A DNA stretch of 7,816 nt from Anaerolineales bacterium. GTDB taxonomy: Bacteria; Chloroflexota; Anaerolineae; Anaerolineales; Villigracilaceae. The notes under the pieces were generated by a model. That model saw only the letters and a list, made by a program, of their open reading frames with translations. It had not been told where the DNA came from and ran no database searches. Of this stretch, positions 1 to 5,654 are shown one piece after another. The translations under genes were made by a program, and so were the position numbers. Every line of letters begins with the position of its first letter. Positions within the stretch are counted from its first letter, which is position 1. Location: NCBI GenBank assembly GCA_020847355.1, contig JADLCG010000067.1, positions 1-7,816 on the forward strand, read 5' to 3'.

Positions 1-788
1 GCTTCTTCGATGAAAGAACCAACTGCCAGCGCGATCTTGCGCCCAGACAAGCTGTCTCGAATATGGCTGAAATAATCGCCGGGCAAGGTCTTGATTGAAA
101 CCGGGTCTTTTTCATCGTAGCCGCCAATCACTTGAAGTAATAGCGCCGCGTCTTCAACGTTGCGCGTGATGGGACCAGCATGATCCAAATTCCAAGAAAG
201 CGGAAAGACTCCGCGCAAACTGACGCGCCCGTAAGTTGGCTTTAGACCTACTACGCCGCATAACGCGGCTGGGATGCGGATCGAGCCGCCGGTATCCGTG
301 CCGAGCGCCGCCATCGCCATGCCGGTCGCTACGGCAACTGCGCTTCCGCCGGATGAACCGCCCGGCGTGCGTTCAAGATTCCAGGGATTTTTACATGCGC
401 CGAAATGCGGATTATTGTTTGTTACGCCCAAGGCAATTTCGTGCGTGTTGGTTTTACCGATGATTTTTCCGCCGACTTTTTTTATTTTTTGAATGACGTA
501 AGCGTCTTCGGCGGGGACGTGATCAGCGAAGAATTTTGAACCGTAGGTTGTGCGCACGCCAACTGTATCAAACAGATCTTTGACCGCGATTGGAATGCCG
601 AGCAAAGGGAAACTTCCTTCGGCGGGCTGTTTGGATTCCCCCGGCGGATTCACCGTGATGAAGGCGTTCAGCGTCGGGTTGAGTTTCTCAATTTGACGGT
701 AGCAGGCTTCAGCTAGGTCAGAAGCGGCGCGTTTCTCGCTTTTTATAAGGTTGCTTTGCTCATGAAGAGGGAGAGATGTAAGGTTCAT
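1..788 (-). CDS. Amidase-signature family hydrolase, N-terminal part (cut by window edge)
   Basis: Hydrolyses a carboxamide bond; the substrate cannot be told from the sequence. The reading frame is open from an ATG at 786-788 to base 1, giving 262 codons of a family usually 450-500 residues long, so the C-terminal part lies outside. The Ser-cisSer-Lys triad is complete: Lys70 in GIPIAVKD, cis-Ser145 in PGGSSGGS, and nucleophile Ser169 in GTDTGGSIR. The spacings of 75 and 24 residues equal those I recall for fatty-acid amide hydrolase (142, 217, 241). The segment NLDHAGPITRNVEDAALLL (about 200-218) is typical of generic amidases, whereas GatA normally has a DQIGP-type sequence there. I therefore call a stand-alone amidase, not the Glu-tRNA(Gln) amidotransferase subunit. 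The start agrees with the family N-terminus, but the nearest GGAG lies about 14 bases upstream, so ribosome binding is weak. It is transcribed divergently from the lipoprotein gene. Probably cytoplasmic: no signal peptide is visible. Confidence 0.9.
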   Translation of the reverse strand, partial: MNLTSLPLHEQSNLIKSEKRAASDLAEACYRQIEKLNPTLNAFITVNPPGESKQPAEGSFPLLGIPIAVKDLFDTVGVRTTYGSKFFADHVPAEDAYVIQKIKKVGGKIIGKTNTHEIALGVTNNNPHFGACKNPWNLERTPGGSSGGSAVAVATGMAMAALGTDTGGSIRIPAALCGVVGLKPTYGRVSLRGVFPLSWNLDHAGPITRNVEDAALLLQVIGGYDEKDPVSIKTLPGDYFSHIRDSLSGRKIALAVGSFIEE

Positions 789-831
789 GTAAGGTTTATT
801 ATCTCCGTTTAGGAATTTCCTCCCATAGCCT

Positions 832-843
832 ATCAGTACTGAT
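832..843. promoter_or_regulatory. Perfect 12-bp palindrome between divergent genes (possible operator)
   Basis: ATCAGTACTGAT is its own reverse complement and lies in the 110-bp gap between the amidase and lipoprotein starts. A second, shorter dyad (AGGAA-T-TTCCT, 811-821) lies just upstream. A CATAAT at 849-854, one base off the -10 consensus and facing the lipoprotein, follows six bases after the palindrome, but no good -35 is visible. An operator for a dimeric regulator is only an inference; a 12-bp palindrome can also arise by chance. Confidence 0.3.
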
Positions 844-898
844 TCGAGCATAATGGGCGCGTCTTAGACAATACAAAAGTGAAAGAAGGAGAATTTCA

Positions 899-1312
899 AT
901 GAAGAAGACGAACGCTATTTTAATGCTGACTGCCATTTTTGTGGCTATTTTCGCCACGGCTTGTGGGTCAGCGTCAGAGCCTGCGCCGCAAGAGCCGCAA
1001 GCGACAGAAGCGGCCGGCGCCGCGCCAGCCGCTCAGGTTGTGCCAATTAACGTCCCTGATACAGTTGCGAATGAAACGTATTGCGTTCAAAAGATTCCGT
1101 ATCAAAATATTTTGCTTGACCCGGGAACTACCTTTCAATCTGCCGATAGCGAATTGAAATGCGCGGATAGCGGCACAGACGTGGACGGTAAGGACGTAAT
1201 CACTTGTTCCGGCAAAGAATTATGGACATACGACCTCACGCTTTCAAACGCCTCTGGCGCCAGCGCGACAATCAAAGTGAACATGGGCGCCTGCCCGCTC
1301 CCGTCAAATTAG
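899..1312 (+). CDS. Small secreted lipoprotein of unknown function
   Basis: A 137-residue exported protein. The N-terminus is a lipoprotein signal: MKK, a hydrophobic stretch (about 6-19), then lipobox ATAC with Cys22 as the predicted lipidated residue. A low-complexity Ala/Pro/Glu/Gln linker follows (about 23-48), then a compact domain (about 50-137) with four cysteines (62, 88, 103, 132), which could form two disulfides outside the membrane. I recognise no family or catalytic motif. An AAGGAG at 886-891, seven bases before the ATG, fixes the start. The gene stands alone: it is divergent from the amidase and ends in a strong terminator shared with the converging fhs gene. A binding or envelope role is possible but unsupported. 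Confidence 0.85.
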   Translation: MKKTNAILMLTAIFVAIFATACGSASEPAPQEPQATEAAGAAPAAQVVPINVPDTVANETYCVQKIPYQNILLDPGTTFQSADSELKCADSGTDVDGKDVITCSGKELWTYDLTLSNASGASATIKVNMGACPLPSN

Positions 1313-1328
1313 CGGAAGTAATTAAATT

Positions 1329-1367
1329 AATTAAAGAAGCCTCTCTGATGTAGAGGCTTCTTTAATT
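1329..1367. terminator. Bidirectional intrinsic terminator between lipoprotein and fhs
   Basis: A perfect inverted repeat: the core arms at 1331-1344 and 1352-1365 pair over 14 bp around a 7-base loop. Two more A-T pairs extend the stem to 1329 and 1367. The core is GC-rich (GAAGCCTCT / AGAGGCTTC) and both flanks are A/T-rich, so each strand gives a hairpin followed by a U-rich tract. It fills most of the 55-bp gap between two convergent stop codons, as expected for a terminator serving both genes. Confidence 0.88.
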
Positions 1368-3326
1368 TTAGAACAAGCCAATCACTTTGCCTGATTCCAA
1401 ATCTAAGTCAATATCATAGAAAGCCGGGCGGGTGGGGAGGCCGGGCATTGTGCGCATTGCTCCCAGAATTGGATAGAGAAAACCCGCGCCGACCGACGCG
1501 CGAATTTCGCGCACGATAATTTTAAAACCGTTGGGCGCGCCTTTCTGAGTTGGATCTGTGGAAAATGATAGGTGCGTCTTCGCCATGCAAATCGGCAGTT
1601 GATCAAACCCAAGTTGGGCGTAACGAGCGATTTGTTTTTCAGCTTCAGGCGTATATTCAACCCCGTCAGCGCGATAGATTTCGGTTGCGATCCTTTCGAT
1701 TTTTTCTTTGATGGACAATTCCAATGGATATAGAAATTTGAAATTTGATTTTAATTTCGCCGCTTTGATTACGGCTTCGGCTAACTGCTTGGCGCCTGCG
1801 CCGCCATCAGTCCAGTGGGTGGAGACGGCGACATCCGCCGCGCCAAATTTCAATGCGGCTTCGCGTAGCATAGCTTCTTCGGCTTGGGTATCCGTGACGA
1901 ATGAGTTGATCGCCACAACTACATTGACCCCAAACTTTAGAGCGTTTTGAATATGCCTTTCGAGATTGACCAAGCCTGCTTTGAGCAGGTCTAAGTTTTC
2001 TTCCAGATATTCTGCGGGGAGCGGCTTGCCAGCCACTACTTTTGGACCGCCGCCGTGCATCTTCAAGGCGCGGATGGTGGCAACCAGCACCACAACTTGC
2101 GGAATTAATCCCGAATAGCGGCATTTGATGTTGAAGAATTTTTCCATGCCGATATCGGCGCCAAAGCCAGATTCGGTGAGCACGTAATCGGCGAGTTTCA
2201 GCGCAATTTGATCGGCAATGATCGAGCTATTGCCATGCGCAATATTGGCAAACGGCCCGGCGTGGACGGTGGCGGGAGTCCCTTCCAGCGTTTGCATCAG
2301 GTTGGGTTTGAGCGCTTCCTTCATCAAGACGGTAACCGCTCCGGCAACGCCTAAATCTTCGGCGGTCAGCGCTTCTCCGTTGCGATTGAACGCCACAACC
2401 ATTTTACCGAAGCGTTCGCGCATATCCTTCAGCGAGGTAGTTAACGCCAGAATTGCCATAATCTCAGAGGCGACAGTAATATCATAGCCGGATAAACGCT
2501 CAAAGCCGGCTTCCTCTTTACCCAAGCCGATTTTTATCTCGCGTAGCAATCTATCATTGGTATCTACTACGCGCCGCCAAGTGATGGTCGTTTCGTCAAT
2601 ATCCAGCCGCGCAAAGCGTGCGCGCTCTGTATCTGATAATTCTTCCGGTTGGGTTTTCTGAATGCCAAGTTTTTTTAAGCGCCTGAGCATGGTTAGCGAG
2701 AATTTTCTTACGCCCTTTTTATTAGGCGGACAGAGCGCATTGAATAACTGTTCGTCGCTTTGCTGTTTTTCGTGCAGGATGCGGGCATCCAGCGCGGCGG
2801 CGACTAAATTGTGCGCGGCGGTGATTGCATGAATATCGCCGGTGAGATGGAGGTTGAAATCTTCCATTGGGATGATTTGAGCGTATCCGCCGCCAGCCGC
2901 GCCGCCTTTAATTCCAAATGTGGGTCCCTGCGAAGGCTGACGAATTGCCGCGATGACCCGCTTGCCCAAATGCGCCCCCAACGCTTGCGCCAACCCCACG
3001 AGTGTTGTCGTTTTGCCTTCGCCCAATGGCGTGGGCGTGATCGCGGTTACGTCCACGTAAATTCCATTCGGGCGATTTTTTAGCCGCTCTAAAATCTCCA
3101 ATTTGATCTTGGCTTTATGCGGTCCGTATAATTCCAATTCGTTTTCACGAATGCCTAACTCTCGAGCGATTTGGACGATTGGCTTGAGTTTGCCCGCTTG
3201 CGCAATTTCAAGATCGGAAGGCGTTGGGCGCAAGACCTTGAGCTTGGTGGGCTTGAATGTTGGCTTTCTTACGAGAATAGATTTTTTAGACGCGGCTTGA
3301 CGTTTTACCTTAGCTTTTGGGGGCAT
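1368..3326 (-). CDS. fhs: Formate-tetrahydrofolate ligase, long (C1-THF-synthase-like) type
   Basis: ATP-dependent ligation of formate to tetrahydrofolate, giving 10-formyl-THF for purine and formyl-Met synthesis or for the methyl branch of one-carbon metabolism; cytoplasmic. The P-loop-like TPLGEGKT is at 99-106, family signature GIKGGAAGGGY at 138-148 and the second signature VATIRALKMHGG at 415-426; the protein ends normally in GLF. At 652 residues it is longer than the roughly 560 of typical bacterial enzymes. The extra length is a basic N-terminal tail (1-36), a segment at about 200-245 and a small loop near 428-440. In the second and third, and across much of the protein (for example KKGVRKFSLTMLRRLKKLG, GHGNSSII-like and MAKTHLS regions), it resembles from memory the synthetase domain of eukaryotic MTHFD1. 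No FolD domain is fused or encoded nearby. The ATG is supported by a GGAG five bases upstream. IPK lies upstream on the same strand. Confidence 0.96.
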   Translation of the reverse strand: MPPKAKVKRQAASKKSILVRKPTFKPTKLKVLRPTPSDLEIAQAGKLKPIVQIARELGIRENELELYGPHKAKIKLEILERLKNRPNGIYVDVTAITPTPLGEGKTTTLVGLAQALGAHLGKRVIAAIRQPSQGPTFGIKGGAAGGGYAQIIPMEDFNLHLTGDIHAITAAHNLVAAALDARILHEKQQSDEQLFNALCPPNKKGVRKFSLTMLRRLKKLGIQKTQPEELSDTERARFARLDIDETTITWRRVVDTNDRLLREIKIGLGKEEAGFERLSGYDITVASEIMAILALTTSLKDMRERFGKMVVAFNRNGEALTAEDLGVAGAVTVLMKEALKPNLMQTLEGTPATVHAGPFANIAHGNSSIIADQIALKLADYVLTESGFGADIGMEKFFNIKCRYSGLIPQVVVLVATIRALKMHGGGPKVVAGKPLPAEYLEENLDLLKAGLVNLERHIQNALKFGVNVVVAINSFVTDTQAEEAMLREAALKFGAADVAVSTHWTDGGAGAKQLAEAVIKAAKLKSNFKFLYPLELSIKEKIERIATEIYRADGVEYTPEAEKQIARYAQLGFDQLPICMAKTHLSFSTDPTQKGAPNGFKIIVREIRASVGAGFLYPILGAMRTMPGLPTRPAFYDIDLDLESGKVIGLF

Positions 3327-3331
3327 AGAAT

Positions 3332-3335
3332 CTCC
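3332..3335 (-). promoter_or_regulatory. Shine-Dalgarno of fhs that fixes the long N-terminus
   Basis: On the minus strand GTGGAGATTCT precedes the ATG, placing GGAG five bases before it. This supports translation of the unusual Lys/Arg-rich tail, rather than a start nearer residue 37 where the conserved domain begins. Confidence 0.75.
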
Positions 3336-3389
3336 ACAAAAATTACTATGTTTTATAACTTTGATTATCTTTTTTATTCGGTAAAAAGA

Positions 3390-3403
3390 ACAGAGCGCTT
3401 TGT
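3390..3403. promoter_or_regulatory. Imperfect dyad in the AT-rich ipk-fhs gap
   Basis: ACAGAGCGCTTTGT is a 14-bp dyad with one mismatched pair, centred on AGCGCT. It sits in the 97-bp, very AT-rich spacer between the ipk stop and the fhs start. It has no loop, so it is a poor terminator hairpin. A protein-binding site in the fhs promoter region is possible, but I see no convincing -35/-10 pair nearby. Confidence 0.2.
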
Positions 3404-3423
3404 CACATTTTTTTTATTCTTAT

Positions 3424-4224
3424 TTACCCTTTTAGCAAAGTCCCCACATTTTCGCCGCGCAAAGCCCGCGTGAGCGCGCCGGCTTCTTCAGCCGAGAAGA
3501 TTTGCGCCGTTTTGACTTTATGCTTTTGGATTAATGCCAGCATTTCTTCGACTTTGGCTTTCATTCCGCCGGTGACGTCGGCGCTTGCCGAGCCGCCAAT
3601 GCCTGCGCGCACCTGTTCATAATCTGACAATTGAATCTCTTTCACCAGCTTGGTCCGCGCTGGAAAATCTTCCCAAACTCCGGCTTCAATCCCTGCCAGC
3701 AAAATTCGGTTTGCCGGAAAATGCTCTGCTAGAAAAGCGAATACGTCTTCGGTGGAAAGAATCGTGCCGCCGCGCATTTCATCAAAAGCCACATCTCCGT
3801 ACACCACCGGCAGAAGATTAACTTCTAACGCTTTTTGAAGCGGTATGATGTTATGGAAGATTACTTTTCTATCGTCTGAAACCAGCGAAGCCGAGGGCGG
3901 AAAAGGCATAGCAGGAATGCCAGCCTCTAATAACGATTGCATGACATAGCGATTCAACTCCGCGGCTTGAAAGCGGACTTCGGTAAAGCCATACCATTGT
4001 TCGGCAGTTTGCACGCCTTCGCGCGTGCCGTGCTTCTTCCCGGCAACGTGTCCAAATGAGCCAGAGCCATGCCCGAGAATTAGGAGCAGGTTGGGGTTTG
4101 AGTCCCGCGCCGCTTTGATTTCCAGCGCCAGGTCTTTGAGTTTGTCCAGCCGGGGAGTGTAGGCTTGATCTTTATCCGTGATCAGCGACCCGCCCAATTT
4201 AAGTAAGATGAGTTCTTTAGTCAT
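3424..4224 (-). CDS. ipk: Isopentenyl phosphate kinase (amino acid kinase fold)
   Basis: Predicted to phosphorylate isopentenyl monophosphate to isopentenyl diphosphate with ATP, the last step of the alternative mevalonate route known from archaea and reported in Chloroflexota such as Roseiflexus. It has 266 residues, the usual family length. The N-terminal LKLGGSLITDK (8-18) supplies the phosphate-binding lysine Lys9. GHGSGSFGH (51-59) matches the HGGGSFGH motif of the family, with His59 at the catalytic position and Ser54 replacing the second glycine. YGDVAFD (142-148), STEDVFAFLA (157-166) and DVTGGM (216-221) follow the expected order of substrate and nucleotide elements. Other amino acid kinases (glutamate 5-kinase, UMP kinase, aspartokinase) lack the SFGH histidine. 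The ribosome site is weak (AGGCGG abutting the ATG). It is divergent from the stalk protein and upstream of fhs; no other mevalonate gene is in the window. Confidence 0.87.
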   Translation of the reverse strand: MTKELILLKLGGSLITDKDQAYTPRLDKLKDLALEIKAARDSNPNLLLILGHGSGSFGHVAGKKHGTREGVQTAEQWYGFTEVRFQAAELNRYVMQSLLEAGIPAMPFPPSASLVSDDRKVIFHNIIPLQKALEVNLLPVVYGDVAFDEMRGGTILSTEDVFAFLAEHFPANRILLAGIEAGVWEDFPARTKLVKEIQLSDYEQVRAGIGGSASADVTGGMKAKVEEMLALIQKHKVKTAQIFSAEEAGALTRALRGENVGTLLKG

Positions 4225-4265
4225 CCGCCTGTTTTACCACAAATTTTGCTTGGAATATCTTTAGG

Positions 4266-4271
4266 TATAAT
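4266..4271 (+). promoter_or_regulatory. Consensus -10 box, probable leaderless promoter
   Basis: An exact TATAAT lies seven bases before the ATG at 4279, where transcription from such a box would begin. No Shine-Dalgarno fits between them (the interval reads TCTCTTT). The -35 region is poor: TTGCTT at 4246-4251 is only 14 bases upstream. The simplest reading is a leaderless mRNA starting at or next to the ATG. Confidence 0.55.
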
Positions 4272-4278
4272 TCTCTTT

Positions 4279-5118
4279 ATGGATATTCGTTCATTTGTTT
4301 GGGCGTTGGTTTTATTTTCAATCGTTGGCGCATACTTTGCGATTCGCGCCGCAATTCGGACGATGCAGGCGGCGCGGAAGTTATCTTTTTACAGCTTGCG
4401 GAAACAGCAAAATGCCAGCGCGTGGCGCTTGTTGGGCTTATGTATCTTTTTATTGGGCTTTGCGTTTTGGATGCCGAATTATGGCGAACCATTAATTTAT
4501 GTGTATTATCCGCCGTCATTAACGCCGTCATTAACGCCAACTATTACCTTAACCCCGACTATTTCATTAACGCCGACGATAACTACTACGCCAACTTTGA
4601 CGCATACGCCTTCTGTGACGGATACGCCCACGCCGACTTCCACGCCGTTTTTGCCCAGCGCGATTGAAGCCCTCTTCACCGGACCCGTCACGCCCAACCC
4701 GGAGGCTGTCTTTGGCGCGATGCAATTTTCCACTAACTTTGACGGCTTGAATGCGATTGCGCCGCAAACTACCTTCCAAGCGCCGTTTCAGAAGATTTAC
4801 GGCGTGTTTGCCTATAACAATACGATCCCCGGCGTGCAGTGGAGCGCGCTCTGGTGGCGCGATACGGGCGTAGGCGAAAGAAAACTGGTGTGTTATGAAA
4901 CTCAGCCGTGGAACGGCGGCACGGGCGGGGGCGGGGGCTATACGGAATGCCAAGACCCGGTGGGCGGTTGGCTGGCTGGCGATTATGAAGTGCAAATTTT
5001 TATGGGCTACGATTGGAAAGTGATCGGACGTTTTAAGGTATTAGGCGAATTAACGACCAGCGTTCCGGAAGTTACGGCGACGATTACCGAAACCTTGAGC
5101 GCAACGCCCACGCCGTGA
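4279..5118 (+). CDS. Membrane-anchored protein with Thr/Pro stalk and beta-rich outer domain
   Basis: A 279-residue protein of unknown function. Two hydrophobic helices (about 5-24 and 49-66) are joined by a basic loop (RTMQAARK...LRKQQ), which by the positive-inside rule lies in the cytoplasm, so the C-terminal part faces out. A Thr/Pro/Ser-rich stalk (about 79-126, LTPTIT-like repeats) leads to a domain at about 127-257. That domain is rich in aromatic and beta-forming residues, with Cys205 and Cys224 flanking a glycine run (216-220), and it ends in a strand-like YEVQIFMGYDWKVIGRFKV. A short second Thr/Pro tail closes the protein. Such stalks are common on Chloroflexota surface proteins. 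I chose the ATG at 4279; a TTG at 4246 in frame would add 11 residues, but then the -10 box would lie inside the gene. The thioesterase gene follows 37 bp on and may be co-transcribed. Confidence 0.8.
   Translation: MDIRSFVWALVLFSIVGAYFAIRAAIRTMQAARKLSFYSLRKQQNASAWRLLGLCIFLLGFAFWMPNYGEPLIYVYYPPSLTPSLTPTITLTPTISLTPTITTTPTLTHTPSVTDTPTPTSTPFLPSAIEALFTGPVTPNPEAVFGAMQFSTNFDGLNAIAPQTTFQAPFQKIYGVFAYNNTIPGVQWSALWWRDTGVGERKLVCYETQPWNGGTGGGGGYTECQDPVGGWLAGDYEVQIFMGYDWKVIGRFKVLGELTTSVPEVTATITETLSATPTP
4519..4584 (+). repeat. In-frame tandem repeat encoding the Thr/Pro stalk
   Basis: One 12-base unit (TTAACGCCGTCA) is followed by three 18-base units, each starting TTAAC at 4531, 4549 and 4567. They encode LTPS, LTPTIT, LTPTIS and LTPTIT. 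The degenerate repeat continues as Thr/Pro codons to about 4650. Unit lengths are multiples of three, so copy-number change would alter stalk length without breaking the frame. Confidence 0.8.
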
Positions 5119-5155
5119 TTTTTATATGCAACCAAAAAAATAGATTGGAGTTTAC

Positions 5156-5644
5156 ATGACCGAAAAAGCTTTTCAAGATTATTACCCCGATTATTTCGCC
5201 CAGTGTTACGGATGCGGCAAATTGAACGAACATGGACATCAGATCAAAAGCTATTGGGCTGGCGACGAATCAATTTGCCATTTTATGCCCAAGCCGTATC
5301 ACACTGCCATCCCCGGTTATGTGTATGGAGGTCTGCTAGCCTCGCTGATTGATTGTCACGGCACAGGCACCGCCGCCGCAGTGGCGTATAAAGCCGCCAA
5401 GGAGCAAGACCCCAACGCCGAGCCGAATACCAGATTCTTAACCGCTTCCTTGCATGTGGATTATCTCAAGCCCACGCCGTTGAATGTGGAGTTGGAAATT
5501 CGCGGCAAGGTCAAAGAACATAAAGGGCGCAAGGTTGTGATCGAAGAATGGCTAATGGCGAATGGCGTTATCACTGTGCGCGGCGAAGTGGTTGCCGTGC
5601 AGGTACCGGAGGCGTTGGTGTTGGAGATGCTGAATAATCAGTAA
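5156..5644 (+). CDS. PaaI-like hotdog-fold thioesterase
   Basis: Probably hydrolyses an acyl-CoA or related thioester in the cytoplasm; the substrate is unknown. It has 162 residues, normal for a single hotdog domain. The central helix region reads IPGYVYGGLLASLIDCHGTGTA (about 52-73): the GG-x-x-x-x-x-x-D pattern with Asp66 fits the family's catalytic carboxylate, but the histidine usually before GG is Tyr57 here. The N-terminal CYGCG with NEHGH (17-28) matches the cysteine-glycine motif seen in a PaaI-like subgroup. ASLHVDYLKPTPL (97-109) is the typical following strand (variants of v.YLrPtp). A GGAG five bases before the ATG supports the start. It follows the stalk protein by 37 bp and ends 10 bp from the convergent psuG stop. 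A non-enzymatic acyl-CoA binder is an alternative. Confidence 0.87.
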   Translation: MTEKAFQDYYPDYFAQCYGCGKLNEHGHQIKSYWAGDESICHFMPKPYHTAIPGYVYGGLLASLIDCHGTGTAAAVAYKAAKEQDPNAEPNTRFLTASLHVDYLKPTPLNVELEIRGKVKEHKGRKVVIEEWLMANGVITVRGEVVAVQVPEALVLEMLNNQ

Positions 5645-5654
5645 TCTCCCTCTC

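Noticed and set aside
1..788. Amidase as GatA, subunit of Glu-tRNA(Gln) amidotransferase
   Set aside because: The LDHAGP segment and the Ile after GGSIR fit generic amidases better than the GatA patterns I recall, and no gatB or gatC is adjacent. The missing C-terminus keeps a small doubt.
1708..3300. Open frames of 65-105 codons opposite or shifted within fhs
   Set aside because: They lie wholly inside a strongly conserved enzyme gene, lack ribosome sites and encode no recognisable protein, so they are coding shadows.
3327..3423. Promoter for fhs (GTGACA and TATAAA-like elements on the minus strand)
   Set aside because: The region is AT-rich and offers many -10 look-alikes, but no -35/-10 pair with 16-18 bp spacing matches well on both sides.
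4246..4278. In-frame TTG start giving an 11-residue longer stalk protein
   Set aside because: The TATAAT would then lie inside the coding region, there is no Shine-Dalgarno before the TTG, and the ATG at 4279 starts a sensible membrane-anchor N-terminus.
4510..4660. Repeat block considered as a CRISPR-like or regulatory repeat
   Set aside because: Units are 12-18 bases, directly abutting, lack spacers and read in frame as Thr/Pro codons. Open frames on the opposite strand (Val/Gly repeats) are by-products of the same repeat.
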